From NCBI GenBank assembly GCA_030831965.1, contig JAURJZ010000055.1, positions 1 through 41,609 of the forward strand: a stretch of DNA of 41,609 nt, written 5' to 3'. A model generated the notes under the pieces. It made no database searches, had not been told where the DNA came from, and saw only the letters and a program-made list of their open reading frames with translations. The stretch comes from Verrucomicrobiota bacterium. GTDB taxonomy: Bacteria; Verrucomicrobiota; Verrucomicrobiia; Opitutales; UBA953. Positions 23,216-30,933 of the stretch are shown here, piece by piece (the first letter of the stretch is position 1; the number at the start of each line of letters is the position of its first letter). The translations under genes were made by a program, and so were the position numbers.

Positions 23216-24235
23216 TCAGCCCACCCTGAGCCGGGAGCGGGCGGCGAGGCCCTCGGCGATCTGGATGGCGTTGAGGGCGGCGCCTTTCCAGAGCTGGTCG
23301 CCGCAGACCCAGAGCGAGAGGCCGTTGTCGAAGAGGGTGTCGCGCCGGATGCGCCCGACGCCGCACTTCTCCCGGCCCGCGTAGTCGAGGGGCATGGGGT
23401 AGGACTTGGCGGCGGGCTCGTCGCGGACCTCGGCGCCGGGGAAGGCGGCGATGGCGGCTCGGGCCGCGGCGACGTCGACCGGCCGCTCGAACTCCGCGCT
23501 GACCGCGATGGAGTGGGAGCGGAGGACGGGGACGCGGACGCAGGTGGTGGTGACGCGGAGGGTGGGGTGGCCGAGGATCTTGCGCCCCTCGTGCAGCATC
23601 TTCATCTCCTCCTTGGTGTAGCCGTCCTCGAGGAAGCTGTCGACGTGGGGGATGAGGTTGAAGGCGATGGGGTGGGGGTAGACCTTGGGCGCCAGGGTCT
23701 CGCCCCTGGCCCAGGCGCGCAGCTGGTCCTCGAGCTCGCGCATGGCCTCGGCGCCGGTGCCGGAGACGGCCTGGTAGGTGGCGGCGAAGAAGCGGCGGAG
23801 GCCGAAGGCCCGGTGGAGGGGCGCGAGGGCCATCAGGGTGATGGCGGTCGAGCAGTTGGGGTTGGCGACGATGCCGCGGTGGGCGTCGAGGGCCTCGGGG
23901 TTGATCTCGGGGACGACGAGGGGGACGTCGTCGCGCAGGCGGAAGGCGGAGGAGTTGTCGATGACGACGCAGCCGCGGCGCACGGCCTCGGGGGCGAGGG
24001 CGAGGGAGATGGAGCCGCCGGCCGAGAAGATGGCGGCGTCGAGCCCCTCGAAGGCCTCCGGGCGGGCCTCCTGGATGGTCCACTCGCGGCCGCCGAAGGC
24101 GAGCTTGCGGCCGGCCGAGCGGGCGGAGGCGAGGGGCCGGAGCTCGGCGACGGGGAAGCGGCGGGCGGCGAGCAGCGCGAGGAGCTCTTGACCCACGGCG
24201 CCGGTCGCGCCCACGATGCCGATGCGATATGCCAT
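23216..24235 (-). CDS. asd: Aspartate-semialdehyde dehydrogenase
   Basis: A 339-residue cytoplasmic enzyme that reduces aspartyl phosphate to aspartate semialdehyde with NADPH, feeding lysine/diaminopimelate, threonine and methionine synthesis. The NADP-binding GATGAVGQ is at residues 10-17. The catalytic cysteine is Cys128 in NPNCSTA. The catalytic His lies in PVLRSHS, and the substrate-binding AATYQAVSGTG is present. The ATG at 24235 overlaps head to head with the start of the divergent L,D-transpeptidase gene by 7 nt, so its promoter must lie within that gene. It supplies diaminopimelate for the wall that the next genes shape and cross-link. Confidence 0.96.
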   Translation of the reverse strand: MAYRIGIVGATGAVGQELLALLAARRFPVAELRPLASARSAGRKLAFGGREWTIQEARPEAFEGLDAAIFSAGGSISLALAPEAVRRGCVVIDNSSAFRLRDDVPLVVPEINPEALDAHRGIVANPNCSTAITLMALAPLHRAFGLRRFFAATYQAVSGTGAEAMRELEDQLRAWARGETLAPKVYPHPIAFNLIPHVDSFLEDGYTKEEMKMLHEGRKILGHPTLRVTTTCVRVPVLRSHSIAVSAEFERPVDVAAARAAIAAFPGAEVRDEPAAKSYPMPLDYAGREKCGVGRIRRDTLFDNGLSLWVCGDQLWKGAALNAIQIAEGLAARSRLRVG

Positions 24236-24786
24236 CCGAGGAAGCCTTGAGGTTGTTGCGTCTGGCCGGTGAGCGCCGACGGGCGCTCGGCTTGGCCGAT
24301 TCGCACGATTGCCTGGTGGTCTCGGTTGTCCAGCAAAGACTGGACCATTTCCGCGGCGGCGAGCCGGTCCGGTCGTATCGGGTGAGCACGGCGCGGGCGG
24401 GGGTCGGCTGCGTGGAGAACTCGCTCCGCACGCCGGTCGGCCTGCACCGCGTCGCGGAGCGCATCGGCGAGGGCGAGCCTTTGGGGATGGTCTTCAAGGC
24501 CCGGCTGCCGACGGGCGTGCTGTGGCGCGACTGGCCGAGCCGGGAGGACAACCTGATCACGACCCGCATCCTGCGCCTCGAGGGCCTGGAGCCGGGGCTC
24601 AACCGGGGGGTGGACGCGGAGGGCCGGGTGGTGGACACGCACCGGCGCCTGGTCTATCTCCACGGCACGAACCAGGCGGCCGGCCTGGGCGCCCCGAACA
24701 GCCACGGCTGCGTGCTGCTGGCGGACGACGACATGCGGGAATTGCACGACGCGGTGGCCCCGGGGGCGCTGGTGATGATCGGCTGA
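24229..24786 (+). CDS. L,D-transpeptidase (YkuD domain) without signal peptide
   Basis: A 185-residue YkuD-fold protein. The catalytic signature is HGTNQAAGLGAPNSHGCVLL with His145 and the nucleophile Cys161. Enzymes of this family make 3-3 diaminopimelate cross-links in peptidoglycan or anchor lipoproteins to it. The protein has no signal peptide or membrane helix: the N-terminus (MPSEEALRLLRLAGERRR) is a charged helix. That is odd for a periplasmic enzyme. It may leave the cell differently, act in the cytoplasm, or be mis-started. Its start overlaps asd by 7 nt on the other strand, and its stop is 7 nt from the convergent mrdA stop. Confidence 0.88.
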   Translation: MPSEEALRLLRLAGERRRALGLADSHDCLVVSVVQQRLDHFRGGEPVRSYRVSTARAGVGCVENSLRTPVGLHRVAERIGEGEPLGMVFKARLPTGVLWRDWPSREDNLITTRILRLEGLEPGLNRGVDAEGRVVDTHRRLVYLHGTNQAAGLGAPNSHGCVLLADDDMRELHDAVAPGALVMIG

Positions 24787-24793
24787 GCCGGCC

Positions 24794-26833
24794 TCAGCGG
24801 GCCTCGGCGCCCCCGTCGGGCAGCTCGGCCCAGGCGGCGAGCATGGCCCGGGCGACGGGACCGGCGGTCGCCCCGCCCCAGCTGGTCATGTCCTCGCCCT
24901 CGACGCAGACGACGAAGGCGACGCGGGGCCGGTTGGCGGGCGCGAAGCCGACCGCCCAGGCGAGGTGGGCCTTGGCGCCGTCCTTGGGGTACTCGGCGGT
25001 GCCGGTCTTGGCGGCGACGCTGAGCCCGGCGATGGCGACGGGCCCGGCCGTGCCCTCGTCGACGCAGCGGGTCATGCCGTCGAGCAGCGCGCGGCGCTCG
25101 GCGGCGGTGATGCCGAGCGGCTCGCCCCCGTGGGTGAGGGAGCCTCGGCCGGGATCCGCCACGAGGGTGAGGTTGGTCCGGGTGCGATGGGCGGCGACCG
25201 ACGCGGTCAGGGCCCCCATGTGGAGCGGCGTCGTCAGCAGGTAGCCCTGCCCGATGGAGAGGTTGGCGGTGTCGCCCTGCGACCAGGGACCGTGGCCGCG
25301 CCGCCGCTTGTAGGCGGGATCGGGCACGACCATGCCCCGCGAGACCTGGCTGGTCTCGGGCTTGCCGTCGTGCGCGCTGACGAGGAGGGGCTCGGCGAGG
25401 CCGAGGCGGCGGGCCTCGGCGGCGAGGGCCTCGGGGCCGACCCGGAGCCCGACGATGTAGTTCCAGACGTTGACCGACACGATGAGCATCTTCTCGAGGT
25501 CGGTCGGCCCGTAGCCGCCGCTGATGTGCTCGGGGAAGACGCGGTTGCCGACCAGGAGGCCGGGGCCGCAGTCGATGACCTCGTCGTGGCGCACGGACCG
25601 GGTGCGCAGGCCGGCGAGCGCGGTGACCAGCTTGAAGGTGGAGCCGGGCGGGTAGAGGCCCTGGGTGGCGCGGTTGAGCCAGCCGCCGCGCTCGTCGACC
25701 GAGTTGTAATACTCCTGGCTGACCCGGCCGGACATCTGGTTGGGGTCGAAGGCGGGGGTGCTGGCGAGGGCGAGGATCTCGCCCGTGTCGATGTCGATTA
25801 GCGCCGCGGAGCCGGGCAGGGAAACGCCGTTGGCGTCGCGGGTGGCGCGGAGGGCGGCCTCGGCGGCGCGCTGCACGCGGAGGTCGAGCGAGAGGTTGAT
25901 GTGCGTCCCCTGCCGGGGCGGGGATTGCTCGAGCAGGGACTGGCGCTCGCCGGCGATGTTGCGTTCCCAGACCTGGTGGCCGAGCTGTCCGGAGAGGATG
26001 GCGTCGAACGACTGCTCGACGCCCGTCGCGCCGCGGTGGCCCGCGCTCACGGTGAAGCTGTTGGCCCCGAGGTTGTGGCGCTCGGCGAGGCGCCGGCGAA
26101 GCTCGCGCTCATCCTCGGACTCGCCGTCGGCGGAGGCCTTGACGTGGCCGAGCACGTGGGCGGCGAGCTCGCCCTCGGGGTAGTCGCGGACGACCTCCGG
26201 CTCGAGGGAGAGCGGCTCCTCGGCGCCGGTCGGCAGCTGCTCGACGAAGCGGGCGAGCCGCCGGGAGGGATCCTCGCCCTCGATCCTCAGGTCGGGGATG
26301 AGGGGGAAGGGGAAGGGGCGGCGGTCGCGGATGTGGCGCGCGAGCGCGACCTCGTTGACCCGGAAGGCGGCGGGGCGTCCCGGTTCCCCGAGGGCGCGGT
26401 TCACGCGGTCGAGGTGCCGCTGGGCGACGAGGCGGCGGGCCTCGGCCAGGACCTGCTCGATGTCGGGCTTGTAGAGGGAGGGCGCGGGCGCGGCGAGCCT
26501 CTGCGCGGCGATGATCCGGCGCTGCTCGGCGCGGATGGCGCGGCGGACCTTGCCCAGGTCGAGGCTGACGCTCCACTTCACCCGGTTGTCGGCCAGCACG
26601 AAGCCGTTGCGGTCGAAGATGCGGCCGCGGGTGCCGGGAATCAGGGTGGCGTGGCGGACCTGGCGCTCGTGCTGCTCCTGGTATCCCTCGGATTGGAGCA
26701 CCTGGCGGTAGCCGAGCCCGGCGGCGAGGACGATCACCCCGGCCGCGACGAGGCCCGCCTGCTGGAGGATGCGACCGCGATGGCTCCTCCCGGAGGGGAT
26801 CTTCTCCACCGAGGCGCCGGACGTCCCGCTCAT
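24794..26833 (-). CDS. mrdA: Penicillin-binding protein 2 (elongasome transpeptidase)
   Basis: A 679-residue class B PBP that cross-links peptidoglycan during lateral growth. One membrane helix (about residues 24-44) anchors it. The dimerisation domain contains RGRIFDRNGFVLADN. The transpeptidase domain has STFK (Ser398, Lys401), SVN (453-455) and KTG (609-611). The start at 26833 overlaps the mreD stop by 4 nt (ATGA), so it is the last gene of the mreBCD-mrdA operon. rodA, the usual glycosyltransferase partner, does not follow. The N-terminal pedestal region carries an Arg-rich insert around residues 96-175. Confidence 0.95.
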   Translation of the reverse strand: MSGTSGASVEKIPSGRSHRGRILQQAGLVAAGVIVLAAGLGYRQVLQSEGYQEQHERQVRHATLIPGTRGRIFDRNGFVLADNRVKWSVSLDLGKVRRAIRAEQRRIIAAQRLAAPAPSLYKPDIEQVLAEARRLVAQRHLDRVNRALGEPGRPAAFRVNEVALARHIRDRRPFPFPLIPDLRIEGEDPSRRLARFVEQLPTGAEEPLSLEPEVVRDYPEGELAAHVLGHVKASADGESEDERELRRRLAERHNLGANSFTVSAGHRGATGVEQSFDAILSGQLGHQVWERNIAGERQSLLEQSPPRQGTHINLSLDLRVQRAAEAALRATRDANGVSLPGSAALIDIDTGEILALASTPAFDPNQMSGRVSQEYYNSVDERGGWLNRATQGLYPPGSTFKLVTALAGLRTRSVRHDEVIDCGPGLLVGNRVFPEHISGGYGPTDLEKMLIVSVNVWNYIVGLRVGPEALAAEARRLGLAEPLLVSAHDGKPETSQVSRGMVVPDPAYKRRRGHGPWSQGDTANLSIGQGYLLTTPLHMGALTASVAAHRTRTNLTLVADPGRGSLTHGGEPLGITAAERRALLDGMTRCVDEGTAGPVAIAGLSVAAKTGTAEYPKDGAKAHLAWAVGFAPANRPRVAFVVCVEGEDMTSWGGATAGPVARAMLAAWAELPDGGAEAR

Positions 26834-27345
26834 GGCTCGGCCAGCTGGGGAAAGCCGGCCCGATCGAGCAAGGCGGCCTGGAACGACCCGGCCAGCGGAT
26901 GGAGGACCAGCCCGAGGAGGCCGGCGAAGGCCGCCTGCACGGGAAGCGCCCAGAGCCAGGCGCCCCAGCCGACGACGCCGTGGTCGAGGGAGGCGAGGGG
27001 AACGACGAGCGCGCAGGCGGCGAGGTTGGCGGCCGCCGCCACCAGGTGGGCCCGGCGTCGGACGAGCAGGTGGCGGTTGGCCTGGAGCACCGCGGCGAGC
27101 GCCATGAGGACGAAGGCCGCCGAGCCGTGCGGGAGGGGGCGGCGCGACTCGTAGGCGAGCCCGAGGCAGGCGGCGAAGAGCAGCGCCTGCCAGGGTCGCA
27201 GGCGCAGGAGGGGCGTCGAGAGGAGGAGTCCGGGCAGGAAGACCAGGAGGTGCCAGGGCGCCAGCAGGTCGCCGAGCAGGTCCCCGGCCAGCAGCCAGGG
27301 GTAGGAGGCGGCCAGGGCGACGAGCCAGCCGAGGGAGGGGGTCAT
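26830..27345 (-). CDS. mreD: Rod shape-determining protein MreD
   Basis: A 171-residue hydrophobic protein with about five membrane helices, consistent with MreD in size, topology and gene order. Sequence conservation in this family is weak, so the assignment rests mainly on its place between mreC and mrdA with 4-nt overlaps at both ends. It probably helps couple cytoplasmic MreB to MreC and PBP2. The start at 27345 (MTPSLGWLVALAASYPW) is set by the overlap with mreC. Confidence 0.85.
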   Translation of the reverse strand: MTPSLGWLVALAASYPWLLAGDLLGDLLAPWHLLVFLPGLLLSTPLLRLRPWQALLFAACLGLAYESRRPLPHGSAAFVLMALAAVLQANRHLLVRRRAHLVAAAANLAACALVVPLASLDHGVVGWGAWLWALPVQAAFAGLLGLVLHPLAGSFQAALLDRAGFPQLAEP

Positions 27346-28211
27346 CGCAGCTCCTCGTAGGGTTGGGGTTGCGTCGGGATCAGGACGCCCACCTCGCGGA
27401 GCGAGAGGAGGTCGGCCGCGGGGGTGAAGACGCCGTTGCGATAGGCGCCCCCTGGCGTGTCCTCGAGCCCGGGCGAGAGGGTGCCGATCCTGAGCCCGGC
27501 CGGGTAGAGGCCGCCGAGCCCGGTGGTCACCACCTTGGCGGGTTGCCCGGCCGGAGGGCTGTAGGTGTAGGGCAGGTAGGTGACGCGGCCGCGGGGCGAG
27601 GCGAAGGGCTGGGGCGACTGGCCCTCGACGAACACCATGCTCCGCCTGCCCTCGGGGGCGTCGTCGCCCTCGATGAAGGCGGAGCAGCGGAACCCGGGGC
27701 TGGTGACGAGCTCGACCTCGCTGGTGTTGACGTGGACGGCGCTGACGCGGCCGACAACCCGGTCGCCGAAGACCACGGGGCAACCCTTGCGGACGCCGTC
27801 GATGCGCCCCCGGCGGATGGTGAGGCTCGACCACCAGGCCCCGCTCTCGCGCGCGGCGACGCGCGCGACCAGGGTGCGGAACTCGGGAAAGGCGGGCGCG
27901 GCGAGCATGGAGCGCAGCCGGCGATTCTCCGAGGCGGCCGACTCAAGCTCGGCCACGCGGAGCTCGAGGGCCGCGTTGGCCCGGGCCAGGTCGCGGCCGG
28001 CGGCGGCCAGCTCGGCGGCGCCGGAGGCCTTCATCTCCGCGGTCAGCACGAGGTCGCGGGTGCGGGAAAGCAGGCTGAGCGAGGGCGCCTGCAGCTCGGC
28101 GAAGGTCTCGCGCGTGAAGAGGCGCCCGGCGGCGGGAAGGAAGACCCAGGCGACGAGGAGCAAGGCCAGGGCCGTGATCGACCCCCTCAGTTGGCTGCCA
28201 GGGGCGGACAT
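27342..28211 (-). CDS. mreC: Rod shape-determining protein MreC
   Basis: A 289-residue bitopic protein. An N-terminal membrane helix (SITALALLLVAWVFLPAAG) is followed by a coiled coil (about residues 60-105, rich in Ala/Glu/Leu) and the double beta-barrel periplasmic domain. That domain carries SLTIRRGRIDGVRKGCPV, DRVVGRVSAV and GLGGLYPAGLRIG motifs. MreC organises the elongasome and activates PBP2. It starts 11 nt after the mreB stop and ends with a 4-nt overlap into mreD. The C-terminus is short, ending PTQPQPYEELR. Confidence 0.93.
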   Translation of the reverse strand: MSAPGSQLRGSITALALLLVAWVFLPAAGRLFTRETFAELQAPSLSLLSRTRDLVLTAEMKASGAAELAAAGRDLARANAALELRVAELESAASENRRLRSMLAAPAFPEFRTLVARVAARESGAWWSSLTIRRGRIDGVRKGCPVVFGDRVVGRVSAVHVNTSEVELVTSPGFRCSAFIEGDDAPEGRRSMVFVEGQSPQPFASPRGRVTYLPYTYSPPAGQPAKVVTTGLGGLYPAGLRIGTLSPGLEDTPGGAYRNGVFTPAADLLSLREVGVLIPTQPQPYEELR

Positions 28212-28222
28212 GCCGGTTCGGC

Positions 28223-29236
28223 TCAGTCCCCGCCCCAGCGGGAGGAGTTGGCGAGGATCTTGCCGGTGCCGTTGGCGACGGCGCAGAGGGGTTCCTCCCC
28301 GACGAAGACGGGCAGGCCGGTGGCCTCGGAGATGAGCCGGTCGATGCCGCGGATGAGGGAGCCGCCGCCGGCGAGGGCGATGCCGCGGTCGACGAGGTCG
28401 GCGGCGAGCTGGGGCGGGCAGCGCTCGAGGGAGGCCTTCACCGTGTCGATGATGGCGTTGAGGTTGTCCATCAGGGACTCGCGCACCTCCTGGGAGGTGA
28501 GGGTGAGCTGGCGGGGGAGCCCGGTCACGGAATCCCGCCCCTTGACCTCCATGGTGAGCTCCTGCTCGAGCGGGTAGGCCGACCCGATCTTGATCTTGAT
28601 GTCCTCGGCGGTGCGCTCGCCGATGATGAGGTTGTAGGAGCGCTTGATGTAGTTGGTGATGGCGCTGTCGAACTCGTCGCCGCCGACGCGGATGGAGCGG
28701 GCGTGGACGATGCCGCCGAGGGAGAGGATGGCGACCTCGGTGGTGCCCCCGCCGATGTCGACGATCATGGAGGCCGCCGGCTCCTCGACCGGCAGGCCGA
28801 CGCCGATGGCCGAGGCGACGGGCTCGGGAATGGTGATGACGTCGTCGGCGCCGGCGCGGTAGGCGGAGTCCATCACGGCTCGCTTCTCCACCGCGGTGAT
28901 GCCGTAGGGCACGGCGATGACGACGACGAGGTTGGTGAAGAGGGACTTCTTCGCGACCTTGCCGATGAAGTAGCGGAGCATGTGCTCGCTGATCTCGAAG
29001 TCGGCGATGACGCCGTCCTTCATCGGGCGGAGGGCGAGGATGTCGCCTGGCGTGCGCCCGAGCATCATCTTGGCGTCGTTGCCGACGGCGATGGGCTTGC
29101 GGGTCGAGGTGCGGATGGCGACCACGGAGGGCTCGCGGAGGACGACGCCGCGGTCCTTGTGGAAGACCAGGGTGTTGGCCGTGCCAAGGTCGATGCCGAT
29201 GGCGTGGGTGAACAGTCCGGGCAGTCGCTTGAGCAT
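28223..29236 (-). CDS. mreB: Rod shape-determining actin MreB
   Basis: A 337-residue bacterial actin that forms membrane-associated filaments guiding wall growth. The ATPase motifs are intact: phosphate 1 AIGIDLGTANTLVF, phosphate 2 IVDIGGGTTEVAIL, and adenosine GIALAGGGSLIRGID. The N-terminus LKRLPGLF gives an amphipathic membrane-binding segment. ATG 29236 is chosen over the ATG eight codons earlier because it matches the family length and lies just after a promoter-like sequence. First gene of the mreB-mreC-mreD-mrdA operon. Confidence 0.97.
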   Translation of the reverse strand: MLKRLPGLFTHAIGIDLGTANTLVFHKDRGVVLREPSVVAIRTSTRKPIAVGNDAKMMLGRTPGDILALRPMKDGVIADFEISEHMLRYFIGKVAKKSLFTNLVVVIAVPYGITAVEKRAVMDSAYRAGADDVITIPEPVASAIGVGLPVEEPAASMIVDIGGGTTEVAILSLGGIVHARSIRVGGDEFDSAITNYIKRSYNLIIGERTAEDIKIKIGSAYPLEQELTMEVKGRDSVTGLPRQLTLTSQEVRESLMDNLNAIIDTVKASLERCPPQLAADLVDRGIALAGGGSLIRGIDRLISEATGLPVFVGEEPLCAVANGTGKILANSSRWGGD

Positions 29237-29251
29237 GGTGAAACCTAGGTT

Positions 29252-29282
29252 TGTATACACTTGGGAACCAAGGGGGTTGCAA
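29252..29282 (-). promoter_or_regulatory. Putative promoter of the mre operon
   Basis: On the minus strand TTGCAA (29277-29282) precedes TATACA (29252-29257) by 19 nt, or TGTATA (29254-29259) by 17 nt. The box lies about 15 nt from the mreB ATG. This AT-richer stretch stands out locally, but the spacing for the better -10 is long. Confidence 0.4.
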
Positions 29283-29322
29283 GGTTATTCACGGCGGGCG
29301 CGACCTCGCGGGGGCGGACCCC

Positions 29323-30375
29323 TCAGCCGCTGACAAAGCCCACCGCGACGACGTGGCGGCAGCCCGGCAGCTCGCGGACCTTGGCGAGCAGGGCCCTGGC
29401 GTGGAAGGCCGCCTCGGCCCGGACAACCGGGCTCTCGCAGTGGATGAGCAGCTTGCCGTCGGGCAGGATGCGAAGGGGGGCGCTCCGGCGGGCGAGGGGA
29501 GGGGGGAGGAGGCGGCCCCAGGCCTCGCTGATGGCATGCTCGGGGATGGGGCGGTCGACGCCCAGGCGACGGACGGCGGCGCCGATGGCCGCGTCGAGGG
29601 TGCCGACCTCGCGCTCGGTCGAGCGGCCGGACTCCTCCGGGTGACCGCGGAGGTTGGCGAGGAGGTTGCGCGCCTCGCGGCGGAGGCGGGTGCCGCGCGT
29701 CGCGCCCAGCATGCCGTCGCGCACGACGCCGGGCAGGCGCGACAGGAGCCGGACGGAGGGGAAGGGGTCGCCGGGCCTCGGTTCGCCGACGAGGATGGCG
29801 CGGGCGCCCGCGGCTAGGGCGCCCTCGGCGTCCTCGCGCCGGCTGTCGCCGACATGGATCATCTCGGCGGGCTGGATCCCGAGGGCGGTCGCCATGCGCG
29901 CGAACGCGGCGGGCGAGGGCTTCGATTCCCCCAGGCAGGCGGCGTCGATGAACGGCAGGAGCCCCTTGGCCCGGATCACCGGCGCCAGGCGGTCGTCGGC
30001 ATTGGACAGGACGCCGATGCGCAGCCCGAGGAACCGCAGCTGCGCGAGGGCGGCGAGGGCCCCGGAGGCCAGGCGCCAGGCCGTCGGCTCGGCGAAGGCC
30101 CTCCAGCACGCGTCCTGGACTTCGGCGAGCGCGCTCCGAGGCAGGCTGTCCCCGAAGGTCCGGTCGACGACCTCATCCCAGCGCTCGCGGTGGCTGCCCG
30201 GGGCGGCGAGGGCGGCGAGCGCCATCGGGAACCTCCGGTCGAGCGCCTGCGGGTCGATCCGGTGTCCGAGCCCGCGCGCGACCCGGGCGTAGGTTTTGCC
30301 CACGCTGGGGTGGGGGTGGAGGAGGGTGCCCGCCAGGTCGAGGGAGACGGCTGCCGGGCGGGTGACGGCGGACAT
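29323..30375 (-). CDS. HAD-superfamily phosphatase fused to a DciA-like (DUF721) domain
   Basis: A 350-residue single reading frame with two modules. Residues 8-215 are a HAD hydrolase of the REG-2/HDHD3-like type: motif I is DLAGT (Asp13, with Ala15 where most HADs have the second Asp), motif II LSN (Ser124), motif III ESKPSP (Lys152), motif IV HVGDSRREDAEGA (Asp177, Asp182). Residues 230-350 resemble DUF721/DciA, the ancestral replicative helicase loader: an Arg-rich start (RREARNLLANLRG), then ISEAWGRLLPPPLARRSAP, LLIHCESPVVRAEAAFHA and LPGCRHVVAVGF. An internal ATG at 29712 (Met222) could also give a free 129-residue DciA-like protein. The product probably acts in the cytoplasm; what the phosphatase contributes is unknown. 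It lies just upstream of the mre operon, in the same direction. Confidence 0.85.
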   Translation of the reverse strand: MSAVTRPAAVSLDLAGTLLHPHPSVGKTYARVARGLGHRIDPQALDRRFPMALAALAAPGSHRERWDEVVDRTFGDSLPRSALAEVQDACWRAFAEPTAWRLASGALAALAQLRFLGLRIGVLSNADDRLAPVIRAKGLLPFIDAACLGESKPSPAAFARMATALGIQPAEMIHVGDSRREDAEGALAAGARAILVGEPRPGDPFPSVRLLSRLPGVVRDGMLGATRGTRLRREARNLLANLRGHPEESGRSTEREVGTLDAAIGAAVRRLGVDRPIPEHAISEAWGRLLPPPLARRSAPLRILPDGKLLIHCESPVVRAEAAFHARALLAKVRELPGCRHVVAVGFVSG

Positions 30376-30408
30376 GACCCCACTTTTCGCGTGTCCCCCC
30401 TGGGGTCA
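30375..30408. repeat. Inverted repeat at the HAD-DciA start codon
   Basis: TGACCCCA (30375-30382) and TGGGGTCA (30401-30408) are perfect 8-bp inverted repeats separated by 18 nt. The left arm begins at the first base of the HAD-DciA start codon (minus strand). It could be an operator or an mRNA hairpin just before translation starts. There is no T-run for termination. Confidence 0.5.
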
Positions 30409-30482
30409 ATACCTCGGGCGAGCGCCGCAGGTCCTGCTTGAAACAGCGGCCAGGCCCGTGCATTCTCCCCGCCAACCCCGCG

Positions 30483-30932
30483 ATGAGCCGCCCCTTGCTC
30501 CTCCTTTTGTCGGCCTGCCTCCTAGTTGGCTGCGGCGCCCGCCCGTCGCCCGCCAATTCCCTTGCCGGCGTGCGCACGCTGACGCTGGCCTCCGTTTCCG
30601 GCGTGAGCGCCTCGGAACTCTCCCCGGGCCTCGGCCTCGACCTTGAGTCCGCGCTGAGGCGCTCCCTCGCCGTCAGGGGGTACCAGATCCGGGACACGGA
30701 GGGGGGCGAGGCCTCGGTGCGGGCATCCTGGTTCCAGGAGGCGCGCCTGCTGCCCGATGGGCGCCGGGAGGTCCACCTCGGGATCTCCCTTTCCATCTTC
30801 GACCGTTCGGGCGAGCGGGTCTTCTCGGCGCGCTCGGCCCGCACGACCCCGGCTGGGCAGTGGAACGGCGACCGGGTCGCCGCCGAGGTGTCCCATCTGC
30901 TGAGGAGCCTGCCCGAGTCGGGGGCGCCCTGA
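30483..30932 (+). CDS. Small lipoprotein of unknown function
   Basis: A 149-residue lipoprotein with signal peptide MSRPLLLLLSACLLVGC, where Cys17 in LVGC is the lipidation site. The mature domain has alternating beta-strand-like segments (VRTLTLASVSGVS, GYQIRDTEGGEASVRASWF, REVHLGISLSIFDRSGERVF). It loosely recalls the DUF4136-type lipoprotein fold, but I cannot assign a family. It may sit in the outer membrane. ATG 30483 is set by the signal peptide. The sequence just upstream (30436-30472) resembles that before hisF. It converges with panE, with one base between the stop codons. Confidence 0.8.
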   Translation: MSRPLLLLLSACLLVGCGARPSPANSLAGVRTLTLASVSGVSASELSPGLGLDLESALRRSLAVRGYQIRDTEGGEASVRASWFQEARLLPDGRREVHLGISLSIFDRSGERVFSARSARTTPAGQWNGDRVAAEVSHLLRSLPESGAP

Positions 30933-30933
30933 G

